A DNA stretch of 64,000 bases from Bacteroidetes bacterium 47-18. Lineage in GTDB: Bacteria; Bacteroidota; Bacteroidia; Chitinophagales; Chitinophagaceae. Every line of letters starts with the position of its first letter. Position 1 is the stretch's first letter. Shown piece after piece: positions 17,065 through 26,398 of the stretch. The stretch covers positions 1 through 64,000 of the forward strand of contig MKSF01000024.1 in the NCBI GenBank assembly GCA_001897155.1, read 5' to 3'. The notes beneath the pieces are model-generated. The model was given only the letters and a program-made list of their open reading frames with translations, was not told the DNA's origin and made no database searches. The position numbers were made by a program, and so were the translations under genes.

Positions 17065-17439
17065 TCAACGGCATACCTGCTTAAAGTTCATACAAAGGTG
17101 GACAATCTCCGGCAGCATATGGTCTTTTTTACCGTTGTACAGGATCTTCACGGCCGCTGCTGTCTCATCGAAGATAACGAAAATATCCTTTTCCAGCATA
17201 TAGCAGACCACATATTCCTGCTTTCCGCTGCTGCCTTTATGAATATCCAGCACCAGGTAATCCCGGATGATGTGCTGGAAATGCTGCTTAAAATACAGGC
17301 AGGCCAGCCCCGCATCCACTTCGCCGATCCTGTAGCAGCAGGGCAGCCGATTCGTATAACTGCTGTAAAAAGCCTCTCCTGACCTGCTGTGCCCGTCACG
17401 GCTGTGCCAATAGGCGCCTGAAAATCTTACTGCATCCAT
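17065..17439 (-). CDS. Hypothetical protein upstream of the WYL regulator
   Basis: A 124-residue soluble protein with alternating hydrophobic strands (DYLVLDIHKG, EYVVCYMLEKDIFVIFDE) and several cysteines. I recognise no family. It runs in the same direction as the WYL regulator with a 24-base gap, suggesting an operon. The start at 17439 lacks a clear Shine-Dalgarno sequence, which is normal for this phylum. An overlapping plus-strand frame looks like a shadow. Confidence 0.6.
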   Translation of the reverse strand: MDAVRFSGAYWHSRDGHSRSGEAFYSSYTNRLPCCYRIGEVDAGLACLYFKQHFQHIIRDYLVLDIHKGSSGKQEYVVCYMLEKDIFVIFDETAAAVKILYNGKKDHMLPEIVHLCMNFKQVCR

Positions 17440-17560
17440 ATTATCATAATTTATACATTACAAATATGCTGCTACATAACGCCAGAATATGACGTTCAAA
17501 AATTCTTCATTGCAATACGTCAAGAATGTATAATATTACACCCTGAAAAGCCGTACGTTT

Positions 17561-18514
17561 ATGAGAACTATCCATGGATTTTTGAGACTGGTCAGATGGA
17601 AGAACCTGGCGATCATACTGGTAGCTCAGGTATTGATATGGTATTGCGTCCTGCTCCCCCTGGAGACCGGGTACGGGCTGGATATTTTCCTGGACAGCCT
17701 GCATTTCGGCATATTCTGCCTGTCCACCACCCTTATCGCGGCGGCCGGCTATATTATCAACGATTATTTTGATATCAGGATCGACCTGCGTAACCGGCCG
17801 GAAAAGGTCATTATAGGCAGGATCATCAAACAGCGATGGGCTATTTTCTGGCACAGCCTGTTCAACCTGGCGGCTCTGCTGATGGCCGCATACCTCGTCT
17901 TCCGGATAGGCCACTGGTGGCTGCTGCTCATCCCTGTCGGCACTACCCTGCTGCTGTGGGTCTATTCCACCCATTTAAAAAGGATGTTCATTTCAGGAAA
18001 TGTAACGGTAGCAGTGCTCACTGCCCTAAGCCTGTATATCATCACTTATGAGCCTTCCCTCTACCCCTACTTTAACTTCAGCACCCTGATCAATATCAAC
18101 GGTCACAGCACCCTGAACCCGTTCCTGGTGGTTACCATCTACGCTTTTTTCGCCTTTATGCTCACCTGGATCAGGGAGATCGTCAAGGATATGGAAGATT
18201 TCAAGGGAGACGCGGAGGAAGGGTGCATCACGATGCCCATTAAGATAGGGCTGCGGCGTACCACCCTGTTCACTATCGTGCTGGCAGCGCTGACCTGTAT
18301 TCCCATCGTGGCGGCCGCCTGCAAATTATGGATGCACGGCTGGAAGGTCCTGGCCGGATATATATCCGTTTTCCTGTTCCTGCCCCTGGTATATTTCATC
18401 GCCAGGATCAATGCAAGGCACACTACCGCCCATTACGAGGCGATGAGCAAGTGGCTTAAATGGCTGATGCTGGCCGGGATCATGACCTTACCTTTATATT
18501 ATTTCCTGCATTAG
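17561..18514 (+). CDS. UbiA-family prenyltransferase
   Basis: An integral membrane prenyltransferase of 317 residues with about eight or nine transmembrane segments. The first Asp-rich motif NDYFDIRID (near residue 68) and the second region REIVKDMEDFKGD match the two prenyl-diphosphate/Mg2+ binding loops of UbiA enzymes. The acceptor cannot be read from sequence; geranylgeranylglycerol-phosphate, quinone or haem-precursor type relatives all occur in Bacteroidota. It is divergent from the WYL pair. Its 3' end overlaps the convergent sugar-transporter gene by 35 bases. Confidence 0.88.
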   Translation: MRTIHGFLRLVRWKNLAIILVAQVLIWYCVLLPLETGYGLDIFLDSLHFGIFCLSTTLIAAAGYIINDYFDIRIDLRNRPEKVIIGRIIKQRWAIFWHSLFNLAALLMAAYLVFRIGHWWLLLIPVGTTLLLWVYSTHLKRMFISGNVTVAVLTALSLYIITYEPSLYPYFNFSTLININGHSTLNPFLVVTIYAFFAFMLTWIREIVKDMEDFKGDAEEGCITMPIKIGLRRTTLFTIVLAALTCIPIVAAACKLWMHGWKVLAGYISVFLFLPLVYFIARINARHTTAHYEAMSKWLKWLMLAGIMTLPLYYFLH

Positions 18515-19775
18515 GCCTTTGCTGCCTGCTGCCCCAGAGCGCATAGAAGAGTATATATAAGTAGCATGGGATCATGATCCAGTAAGCCAGGATACGGCTC
18601 TCCATAGCTGCTGACAGCTTCCCGTACAGGGGAGGCAGCACCGCTCCGCCTACGATCATCATGACCAGCAGGGCGGCACCGTTTTCCGTATGCCTTCCTA
18701 TCCTGTCAATGGCCAGCGGCCAGATAGCCGGCCAGATAGCGGCATTGGAGAATCCCAGCAGCGCGAAGCAGATAATGGGAAATTCTTTCGGGAATACGCC
18801 ACCCACAGTGTACATGGCCAGCAGCACCAGCACAATGCTCAGCAGGCTGGACAGCACCAGGGCCTGCCGCTGGCTGATATACGCCGGGATCAGCGCTATA
18901 CCCACAAGGTAGCCCACTATCAGCGCATATCCTGTATAGGTAGCAAAGTTTTTGGCCTCTTCCAGCGAATAGCCGGCCGCCTGCCCGAAGGTGGAAAAGG
19001 TATCATAGCACAATACTTCCGCTCCCACATAGAAAAATATGGCCAGGGCCCCCAGCACCAGGTGGCGTATGCCCAGCAGCGGCACCTTATCATAGGGAGA
19101 AGCCTCTGCCCGGCTTTCTTCATTTTCGGCCCGGATCTCAGGCATGATCCTGTAAATGACAACAGCCAGCAGCACCAGCACTGCGGCGATAATAATATAA
19201 GGTACGACGACCTTCCCGGCCAGTTGCTCCACTATAAGCTGACGGGCATTCCCGGAGGCCAGCTCGATGCTCGCTTTCACCGTATCGGCATCTTTCAGCG
19301 TAATGGCGCCCAATGTATAAACGGCGATGATCCCCGCTGCCTTATTACAGACGCCCATGATGCTCATCCGCCTGGCCGCGCTTTCTATCGGTCCCAGTAT
19401 GGTCACATAGGGATTGGAGGCGGTCTGTAGCATGGCCAGCCCCGTTCCTATAATGAACAGGCCTGCCAGGAATACAGGATAGCTCACCATCCGGGCAGCG
19501 GGAATAAACAGCGCAGCTCCCACTGCCATGATCAATAAGCCGCAGGCCATGCCTTTCCTGAACCCTATCACTTTCAGCAGCAGGGAAGACGGATAGCTGG
19601 TAAAAAAATAAGCGGCAAAAAAAGCGGTAGCCACATAGTACGATTGCGTATCATTTAACTGGCAGGCCAGTTTAAGGTAGGGAATAAGCTGTGTGTTCGA
19701 CCAGGTGATGAACCCAAAGATAAAAAAGAGGCACCCGATCAAAAATATTCCTAAAAAGCTGTTCTTTTTTTGCAT
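18480..19775 (-). CDS. Sugar MFS transporter, FucP family
   Basis: A 12-helix major facilitator protein. The opening GIFLIGCLFFIFGFITWSNTQLIPYLK and the segment AMLQTASNPYVTILGP are signatures of the FucP/GluP group, which import fucose, glucose/galactose or N-acetylglucosamine with H+ or Na+. I start at ATG 19775 (431 residues); a GTG at 19793 in frame is the alternative. The specific sugar is unknown. It is divergent from batD and convergent with the prenyltransferase. Confidence 0.92.
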   Translation of the reverse strand: MQKKNSFLGIFLIGCLFFIFGFITWSNTQLIPYLKLACQLNDTQSYYVATAFFAAYFFTSYPSSLLLKVIGFRKGMACGLLIMAVGAALFIPAARMVSYPVFLAGLFIIGTGLAMLQTASNPYVTILGPIESAARRMSIMGVCNKAAGIIAVYTLGAITLKDADTVKASIELASGNARQLIVEQLAGKVVVPYIIIAAVLVLLAVVIYRIMPEIRAENEESRAEASPYDKVPLLGIRHLVLGALAIFFYVGAEVLCYDTFSTFGQAAGYSLEEAKNFATYTGYALIVGYLVGIALIPAYISQRQALVLSSLLSIVLVLLAMYTVGGVFPKEFPIICFALLGFSNAAIWPAIWPLAIDRIGRHTENGAALLVMMIVGGAVLPPLYGKLSAAMESRILAYWIMIPCYLYILFYALWGSRQQRPNAGNNIKVRS

Positions 19776-19898
19776 AAGTTTAAATATTCCCACAATAATA
19801 ATTAAATAATAAGTAAAAAATATGCTCCTTTACAATATTATATGACGGTGTCAGTTTAAAAAAGGCGTTGTGAAGCATGACTATTATAACGAATAGGC

Positions 19899-19906
19899 TA
19901 AATTTG
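19899..19906 (+). promoter_or_regulatory. Bacteroidota -7 promoter element of batD
   Basis: TAAATTTG is an exact TAnnTTTG match located 32 bases before the batD ATG. It probably drives the seven-gene run from batD to tmk, since no other gap in that run is large enough to hold a promoter. Confidence 0.5.
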
Positions 19907-19937
19907 TGACGCTTTTTTGACAAAAAGGAAATTATTT

Positions 19938-21788
19938 ATGTTGAAACGAATGGCCAGGACATTTATGTATATGTGCATATGCTTAGTATGCGCATTACCT
20001 GCTGTTGCACAACAGGTTTCCATTACCGCCCGGATCAGCCAGCCCAAAGCAGGACTTGATGAGGTGCTGGAACTGGTGTATGAAATAGAGAACCTGAAAG
20101 GAAATGCCGATTTCCAGGGCCCCAACCTGAATAACTTTTCAGTTTTAAGCGGGCCGTCACAGGGCTCTTCCTATAAGATGATCGATTTTAACGGTCAGAT
20201 CGTACAAAGGCAGATATTATTTACCTCTTACCTGATCCGGCCCAGGAAAACGGGCACTTTCACCATCGGGGCGGCACACCTGGTGATAAACGGCAAGAAA
20301 TATGCTTCCAATTCGGTCACGGTAGAGGTGGTTAAAAATGCACGGTCCTCACCCGGACATCCTTTGGACGCTTTTTCCCAACGCGGCGGAACAGCCCCAC
20401 GCAACCGCCGGGATATACAGGAACCGCCCTCCCTGTCTGAGGCCGACATCAAAAAAAACATATTCATCAAAGTAGCCATAGATAAAACCCGGCCTTACCT
20501 GGGAGAGCAGGTTACCGCCAGCTATAAGCTGTATACCCGGCTTCCTATGACCATGAGCATCACCCAGTTGCCGGCCTTAAACGGCTTCTGGAGTGAAGAT
20601 TATGAGCTGCCACGGGTGCCCAAGCCTGTAGAAGAGGTGGTCAATGGCGTGCCCTACCAGGTGTTCACCCTGAAGAAATCCGCTCTTTTCCCGCAGCAGA
20701 CAGGCAAGCTGACACTGGATATCGTGCAGGCCGAGGGTACGGTCAGAGTCATGGAAAAGGTAAAGGGCTGGAACCCGTTCGCAGATAATCCCTTTTTCTC
20801 TTTCAATATGAACGATCCCTTCTTTGAAAGCGACTTCTTCACCGGCATCAATTTCAGGGACATCCCCCTTCAATTATCCAGCACACCGGTGGATATCCAG
20901 GTCAAGCCGCTGCCGGGACAGCCACCTGCGACATTTACCGGCGGCGTGGGCGCTTTTACGATTTCGGATGAGCTGGCGGAGCAGCATTTTACCACGGACG
21001 ATGTAATTACCTATAAGATAAAGATATCAGGACAGGGCAATACCAAGCTGATCGGCGTGCCGGCAATACGCTGGGATGAACGCCTGGGCGCCACAGAGCC
21101 TTACAGCACCGATTCCGTATTGTCCCGTAATCCGGATATCGAAAGCCAGAAGACCATCACCTATTATTTCAACCCCTCTGAGGCCGGCACCTATAAGCTG
21201 CCCGCGGTAGTATTAAGCTATTTCAACCCCGCTACGCAGCAGTATGAAACCATTCAGACCACAGAACGCACCATTACCATAACGCAGGGCAACAAGGCTG
21301 CCGGAACGGATACCGGAAGTCCCGCCGATGACCCCACCGGCTTCAGCTACTGGTACCTGGCCATACCTGCAGTGATTGCGGCGGCAATATTGGCAGTCGT
21401 ATTCAGGCGCGGCAAACATCCCGGCACATCATCACACACCGCTGACCCGGCGCCGTCGCTCCCTGCAATGGCCATAGCCGGCCAACGCCTGCGCAGCGCA
21501 CAGGAAAAGATCGGAGAAAGCAACAAGGAGTTCTATGAAGAGCTCAATAAAGCCTTATGGCTGTATATCAGCCATAAATATGATATCAATTTAGGCGGAC
21601 TGGTCAAAACGGAGGCTATGCAGCAATTATCCTCGCGGGGAGTAGCTCAAAATATCATTACAGATATACAATATTTAACCCAAAAGTGCGAACTTGCACT
21701 TTATACCCCGATAAATGATATAGAAGAACGGGAAAGCTTGCTCGCCAGGACACAAGCGGTCATTGTGGCACTGGAAAAGAGCGTTTAA
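19938..21788 (+). CDS. batD: BatD family protein
   Basis: A 616-residue exported membrane protein. The signal peptide ends at LPAVAQQ, a series of beta-sandwich domains follows (VSITARISQPKAGLDEVLELVYEIEN), and one transmembrane segment lies near residues 470-495 (WYLAIPAVIAAAILAVVFRR) before a cytoplasmic tail. BatD proteins belong to the Bacteroides aerotolerance locus, normally next to MoxR, BatA, BatB and BatC; none of those is here, so this copy is separated from its usual partners. ATG 19938, after AAAAAGGAAATT, is preferred over an upstream TTG. It heads a co-directional run into polysaccharide genes, 15 bases before the EpsG-like gene. Confidence 0.88.
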   Translation: MLKRMARTFMYMCICLVCALPAVAQQVSITARISQPKAGLDEVLELVYEIENLKGNADFQGPNLNNFSVLSGPSQGSSYKMIDFNGQIVQRQILFTSYLIRPRKTGTFTIGAAHLVINGKKYASNSVTVEVVKNARSSPGHPLDAFSQRGGTAPRNRRDIQEPPSLSEADIKKNIFIKVAIDKTRPYLGEQVTASYKLYTRLPMTMSITQLPALNGFWSEDYELPRVPKPVEEVVNGVPYQVFTLKKSALFPQQTGKLTLDIVQAEGTVRVMEKVKGWNPFADNPFFSFNMNDPFFESDFFTGINFRDIPLQLSSTPVDIQVKPLPGQPPATFTGGVGAFTISDELAEQHFTTDDVITYKIKISGQGNTKLIGVPAIRWDERLGATEPYSTDSVLSRNPDIESQKTITYYFNPSEAGTYKLPAVVLSYFNPATQQYETIQTTERTITITQGNKAAGTDTGSPADDPTGFSYWYLAIPAVIAAAILAVVFRRGKHPGTSSHTADPAPSLPAMAIAGQRLRSAQEKIGESNKEFYEELNKALWLYISHKYDINLGGLVKTEAMQQLSSRGVAQNIITDIQYLTQKCELALYTPINDIEERESLLARTQAVIVALEKSV

Positions 21789-21803
21789 TTTCAAGCAGCC
21801 TAT

Positions 21804-22904
21804 ATGATAAGATTTGCCACTGGTTTAGAATACATATTTTTTTATTACAATGTCCTTTTACTCATTACAGTAATATTTTGCTTCGTGCTTATTACCAAAA
21901 AAGACGTCAGCAATTTTAACCCCAAGGTAAGCTCTTTCATAGGCTTTATATTGTTTGTACTGCTCGTGTTCTACATGGGCTTCCGGCCCAACAGCTATGT
22001 GTTCGGGGATATGCCGACCTACGCGCACAGCTTCGAGCTGGCGAAGAGCGGGTGGAACAACAAGCTTTCCGGGAGAGATGTTCTGTTCGACTCTCTCATT
22101 ACTTTCTGCGCACAGACCACCACGGTGGAGGGCTTCTTTTTTATCGTCACCCTTATTTATCTGGTCCCCTGCCTGCTGGTAAGCCGTAAATTCTTTAAGC
22201 AATACTGGTTCCTGGGCTTTTTAATGCTGTGGACCTCCCTGTCGTTCTGGTCATACGGTACCAACGGTCTCCGGAACGGTATGGCCACCTCTATCTTTAT
22301 GCTGGCTTTCGTATTTGACAGCAAGCTGATCCGGATAGCGCTGATGCTGGCCGCGGTCAATATGCACAAGTCGCTGATGCTGCCTACCGCCGCTTATATC
22401 CTGACCCTGGTCTTTTCCAATACCACCCTGCTGATAAGATTATGGCTGCTCTGCATTCCGCTGTCCTTTGTCGCCGGCGGTATCTTTGAATCCATATTCA
22501 GCAGCATCGGCTTCGGGGACATCGATCAGCGGATGAGCGTATATACCAACAGCGCCGCCATCATGGAGTATAATACAGGCTTCCGGATCGACTTTTTATT
22601 GTACAGCGGTACGGCCATATTCGCCGGCTGGTATTATACGGAGAAGCTGAACTATACCGATAAGCTGTATAAGACCCTTTTCAATATCTATATCATTACC
22701 AACGCCTTCTGGGTGCTGGTGATCCGGGCGCCCTTTTCCAACAGGTTCGCTTACCTGTCATGGTTCCTGATGGGCTTTGTCATTGTCTTTCCTCTGCTGA
22801 AGCACAAGCTTATCAAAAACCAGCTGGCCAAGATAGGTATGATCATCCTGGCCAACTATGCTTTTACTTACACATTACTGGTCATATTAGGAAAGGGAGT
22901 TTAG
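21804..22904 (+). CDS. EpsG-family polysaccharide polymerase-like membrane protein
   Basis: A 366-residue protein with about ten transmembrane helices and the EpsG-type signature GFRPNSYVFGDMPTYAHSF plus SYGTNGLRNGMATSIFMLAF. EpsG and Wzy-like proteins polymerise surface polysaccharide repeat units on the periplasmic face. It is followed after one base by a glycosyltransferase gene and then three Pgl-type sugar genes, so a role in exopolysaccharide or O-glycan polymerisation fits. Polymerase activity is inferred from family and context. Confidence 0.88.
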   Translation: MIRFATGLEYIFFYYNVLLLITVIFCFVLITKKDVSNFNPKVSSFIGFILFVLLVFYMGFRPNSYVFGDMPTYAHSFELAKSGWNNKLSGRDVLFDSLITFCAQTTTVEGFFFIVTLIYLVPCLLVSRKFFKQYWFLGFLMLWTSLSFWSYGTNGLRNGMATSIFMLAFVFDSKLIRIALMLAAVNMHKSLMLPTAAYILTLVFSNTTLLIRLWLLCIPLSFVAGGIFESIFSSIGFGDIDQRMSVYTNSAAIMEYNTGFRIDFLLYSGTAIFAGWYYTEKLNYTDKLYKTLFNIYIITNAFWVLVIRAPFSNRFAYLSWFLMGFVIVFPLLKHKLIKNQLAKIGMIILANYAFTYTLLVILGKGV

Positions 22905-22905
22905 C

Positions 22906-24054
22906 ATGCCGCATCATAAAAAGAAAATACTCAGGATCGCGACCGTAGCCATGTCGCTGGACCTTCTGCTGAAAGGGCAACTGGCCTACCTGGACCGTTT
23001 TTTCGAGGTCAGGGCGGTTTCAGGGGAAGATGCGCATCTCCGGATAGTCCGGGAAAGGGAGGGCGTGGTCAGCATTGATGTCGCCATGTCCCGTTCCATA
23101 CATCCGCTGAAGGATTTGAAAGCGCTGATCAGGCTGTACCGTGTATTCAGGAAGGAACGCCCGGCGCTGATACATTCCATCACACCCAAGGCCGGGCTGC
23201 TGAGTATGGTGGCCGGGAAGCTGGCCGGTGTGCCCGTCCGCATCCATACATTCACAGGACTTATTTTCCCTTATAAATCCGGCTTCCTGCAAAGGCTCCT
23301 GATAGTAATGGACAAGATACTCTGCCGCTGCGCCACACACATCTTCCCGGAAGGAGAAGGGGTCAGGAAAGACCTGCAGCAGTACGGGATCACTAAAAAG
23401 CCGCTGAAGATCATCGCTAACGGTAATGTGAACGGCATTGACCTGTCCTATTATGACCCGGCCCTTTCTACGAATAGCGCAGCGGAGCTGCCTGATACAT
23501 CACAGCATTTCGTATTTACTTTTGTAGGAAGACTGGTAGGCGATAAGGGGATCAATGAGCTGGTCAGCGCATTCCATCTCCTGAACCGGGAATACAGCAA
23601 TATCAGGCTGGTGCTCGTAGGACCTTATGAGCATGAGCTGGACCCGCTGCAACCCGATACCCTGGAAACCATACGGAACAACCCTCATATTATCACGCCG
23701 GGATTTGTCCGCGATATACGGCCTTATCTTAAAAGGTCCCAGTGCTTTGTTTTCCCCAGCTACCGGGAAGGCTTCCCGAACGTGGTATTGCAGGCCGGGG
23801 CTATGAACCTGCCCTGCATCGTGACGGATATCCCCGGTTCCAACGAAATTATCACTGAGGGATTTAACGGGCTTATCTGCCCTAAAAAAGATACGACCAG
23901 GCTGTACGAAAAAATGAAAGTCATGCTGACCGACGATTCTCTCCGGGAATCCTTAACTTTGAACGCACGTTCCCATATACAACAGTTATACAGGCAGGAA
24001 TATGTCTGGGAATGCCTCAAAAATGAATACGAAAGCTTATTGAACAATGTATAA
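22906..24054 (+). CDS. Glycosyltransferase family 4 protein
   Basis: A 382-residue GT-B fold enzyme. The N-terminal domain contains HSITPKAGLLSMVAGKLAGVPVRIHTFTG, resembling PglA/WbpH-type enzymes that act on undecaprenyl-linked sugars. The C-terminal donor-binding part has FVGRLVGDKGINELVSAF and SYREGFPNVVLQAGAMNLP. It is predicted to transfer a sugar onto the lipid-linked sugar made by the next gene product. It starts one base after the EpsG-like gene and overlaps pglC by 8 bases. Confidence 0.92.
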   Translation: MPHHKKKILRIATVAMSLDLLLKGQLAYLDRFFEVRAVSGEDAHLRIVREREGVVSIDVAMSRSIHPLKDLKALIRLYRVFRKERPALIHSITPKAGLLSMVAGKLAGVPVRIHTFTGLIFPYKSGFLQRLLIVMDKILCRCATHIFPEGEGVRKDLQQYGITKKPLKIIANGNVNGIDLSYYDPALSTNSAAELPDTSQHFVFTFVGRLVGDKGINELVSAFHLLNREYSNIRLVLVGPYEHELDPLQPDTLETIRNNPHIITPGFVRDIRPYLKRSQCFVFPSYREGFPNVVLQAGAMNLPCIVTDIPGSNEIITEGFNGLICPKKDTTRLYEKMKVMLTDDSLRESLTLNARSHIQQLYRQEYVWECLKNEYESLLNNV

Positions 24055-24652
24055 GCACTTTTTCAAAAGAGCCCTTGATCTCTCTGTAGCTTTAATAGGT
24101 TTTATTATAGCTTTCCCTTTATTTCTCCTGATCACTATCGGCCTGGCGTTTGCCAATAACGGGCGCCCGTTCTTCTTTCAGCGCAGACCCGGCAGGCACA
24201 ACCGTATCTTCTCCATCATCAAGTTCAAGACTATGAATGATAAGAAAGATGCGTCCGGGAACCTGCTGCCTGATGCGGATCGCCTGACCCCTATCGGTGC
24301 CTTTGTCAGGAAAACATCACTGGACGAGATCCCGCAACTGCTCAATGTCATCAAAGGCGATATGAGCCTTATCGGTCCCAGGCCCCTGCTCGTACAGTAC
24401 CTGGACCTTTACAGCCCGACCCAGCTCCGCAGGCACGAGGTCAGACCCGGGATCACAGGCTGGGCGCAGGTCAACGGCCGGAATGCCATCAGCTGGAGCA
24501 AAAAGTTCGAGCTGGATGTATGGTATGTGGACAATATAAGTTTCAGGACAGACTTTAAAATCTTACTTTTGACCATAAAAAAAGTCATCAGGTCTGAGGA
24601 CATCAACCAGACAGGACAGGCCACAACAAAACCTTTCAATGGCAGCAATTAA
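24047..24652 (+). CDS. pglC: PglC-like sugar-1-phosphate transferase (initiating)
   Basis: A 201-residue monotopic phosphoglycosyltransferase that loads a sugar-1-phosphate onto undecaprenyl phosphate. Signatures are an N-terminal re-entrant helix (RALDLSVALIGFIIAFPLFLL), the active-site region KTSLDEIPQLLNVIKGDMSLIGPRP with the catalytic Asp-Glu pair, and RPGITGWAQVNGRN. The short PglC architecture suggests a bacillosamine-type substrate. It overlaps both neighbours by a few bases, indicating translational coupling. Confidence 0.93.
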   Translation: MYKHFFKRALDLSVALIGFIIAFPLFLLITIGLAFANNGRPFFFQRRPGRHNRIFSIIKFKTMNDKKDASGNLLPDADRLTPIGAFVRKTSLDEIPQLLNVIKGDMSLIGPRPLLVQYLDLYSPTQLRRHEVRPGITGWAQVNGRNAISWSKKFELDVWYVDNISFRTDFKILLLTIKKVIRSEDINQTGQATTKPFNGSN

Positions 24653-25256
24653 CGTAATAGGAGCAAGCGGCCACGCTAAAGTGGTTATCGAGATCGCGGA
24701 ACAGCAGGCTGTTGACGTGCAGCATGTGTATGACAGTAATCCCGATATCGGAACGCTGGCAGGCTATAAGGTGCTGCCTCAGTCTGCCATAGCAGGTAAT
24801 AATGATGCTCCTTTTATTATCGCCATCGGGAACAACGCCGTCCGGAAAAAGCTGGATGATTCCCTGCCCGTAACGTTTACCACCCTTATACATCCGCACA
24901 CCAGCATCTCCCGGCGCGCCACAGCAGGGGCCGGAACGGTCATTATGGCCGGTGTTTCGGTTAATTCAGGCACCAGTATCGGGCGGCACTGCATCATTAA
25001 TACCAATGCCTCGGTGGACCATGACTGCATCATTGAGGATTATGTCCATATATCCCCCAATACCGGCCTGGCAGGTAATGTCTTCGTAGGAGAAGGTACG
25101 CATGTCGGCATCGGCGCGCAGGTGATACAGGGCATCAGGATAGGCCGGTGGGCCACCGTGGGAGCCGGCACCGTGGTGATCAGGGACATCCCCGATTATG
25201 CGGTAGTGGTAGGCAACCCGGGAAGGATCATCAAATACAACAATCCCCCTAATTAA
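24639..25256 (+). CDS. pglD: PglD-like acetyltransferase
   Basis: A 205-residue left-handed beta-helix acetyltransferase with an N-terminal Rossmann-like UDP-sugar domain (INVIGASGHAKVVIEIAE) and hexapeptide repeats (NASVDHDCIIEDYVHISPN with the catalytic His, GTHVGIGAQVIQGIRIGRWA). PglD acetylates UDP-4-amino-sugars using acetyl-CoA in bacillosamine-type synthesis. It overlaps pglC by 14 bases and precedes the matching aminotransferase. Confidence 0.93.
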   Translation: MAAINVIGASGHAKVVIEIAEQQAVDVQHVYDSNPDIGTLAGYKVLPQSAIAGNNDAPFIIAIGNNAVRKKLDDSLPVTFTTLIHPHTSISRRATAGAGTVIMAGVSVNSGTSIGRHCIINTNASVDHDCIIEDYVHISPNTGLAGNVFVGEGTHVGIGAQVIQGIRIGRWATVGAGTVVIRDIPDYAVVVGNPGRIIKYNNPPN

Positions 25257-25264
25257 GATATAAC

Positions 25265-26398
25265 ATGAATTATCCTAAAATATGGCTTTCCTCTCCCCAT
25301 ATGGGAGGCCGGGAACTTAAATATATCCAGCAGGCCTTTGATACCAACTGGATCGCACCGCTGGGCCCTAATGTGGACGGCTTTGAACATGATATAACGG
25401 CCTACCTGCGGGAAGGTTATGCGGCTGCGCTCAGCAGCGGCACCGCGGCCATACACCTGGCGCTGATCCTGGCAGGGGTACAGCCCGGCGATGAGGTGAT
25501 CTGCCAGTCCATGACCTTTTCCGCCTCCGCCAATCCCATCGCTTACCTGCAGGCCACTCCCGTATTCGTGGACAGCGAGCCCAATAGCTGGAATATGTGC
25601 CCCAACGCCCTGGAAACAGCGATAAAGGACAGGATAGCCAAAGGAAAGCAGCCCAAAGCCATCATCCCCGTGCACCTGTACGGCATGCCGGCTGATATGC
25701 AGGCCATCAACGAGGTAGCCGCCCGCTACGGGATACCCGTGATAGAAGATGCGGCGGAAGCGCTGGGTTCCGATATATCAGGTAAAAGGTGCGGTACCTG
25801 GGGGATGCTGGCAGCGCTGTCCTTCAACGGTAACAAGATCATCACCACTTCAGGAGGCGGCGCGCTGGTAGGCAGCGATGAAGCGCAGATACAAAAGTCC
25901 AGGTTCCTTGCCACCCAGGCCAGGGACCCGGCGCCTCACTACCAGCACTCGGAGATAGGGTACAATTACCGGATGTCCAATATAACAGCAGGTATAGGCC
26001 GCGGGCAGATGGAAGTGCTGGATGCCCGGGTGCAGCAACGCCGGCATAATTTTGAATGCTATAAGAACGCCCTGGGCGATATGGAAGCCGTCACTTTCCA
26101 GGAAGAGCCGGAAGGCTGCTTTTCAAACAGGTGGCTCACGGCCCTGCTGATAGACCCTTCCAAAGGAGGTCAGAAAAGCAGGGAGGATATCAGGATCGCG
26201 CTGGAAGCCTTCAATATAGAGACCCGCCCATTATGGAAGCCTATGCATCTGCAGCCTGTATTCGCAGGCGCACCGTATTACGGCGGACGCGTAGCCGAAG
26301 AGCTTTTCAATGATGGTCTCTGCCTGCCTTCAGGGTCCAACCTCACCGAGGAAGACCTGCATTTTGTCATTGATAAGATCAAAAACGCCTTACAATAA
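25265..26398 (+). CDS. pglE: PglE-like DegT/DnrJ/EryC1/StrS aminotransferase
   Basis: A 377-residue PLP-dependent sugar aminotransferase. Motifs are SSGTAAIHLALILAGVQPGDEV, the IIPVHLYGMPADM region, the PLP-contacting Asp in VIEDAAEALGS, and SFNGNKIITTSGGG with the PLP lysine near residue 191. It makes the UDP-4-amino-4,6-dideoxy sugar that PglD acetylates. The 4,6-dehydratase (pglF) that would supply the keto sugar is not in this run and must be elsewhere. Its stop overlaps the tmk start (TAATG). Confidence 0.93.
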   Translation: MNYPKIWLSSPHMGGRELKYIQQAFDTNWIAPLGPNVDGFEHDITAYLREGYAAALSSGTAAIHLALILAGVQPGDEVICQSMTFSASANPIAYLQATPVFVDSEPNSWNMCPNALETAIKDRIAKGKQPKAIIPVHLYGMPADMQAINEVAARYGIPVIEDAAEALGSDISGKRCGTWGMLAALSFNGNKIITTSGGGALVGSDEAQIQKSRFLATQARDPAPHYQHSEIGYNYRMSNITAGIGRGQMEVLDARVQQRRHNFECYKNALGDMEAVTFQEEPEGCFSNRWLTALLIDPSKGGQKSREDIRIALEAFNIETRPLWKPMHLQPVFAGAPYYGGRVAEELFNDGLCLPSGSNLTEEDLHFVIDKIKNALQ

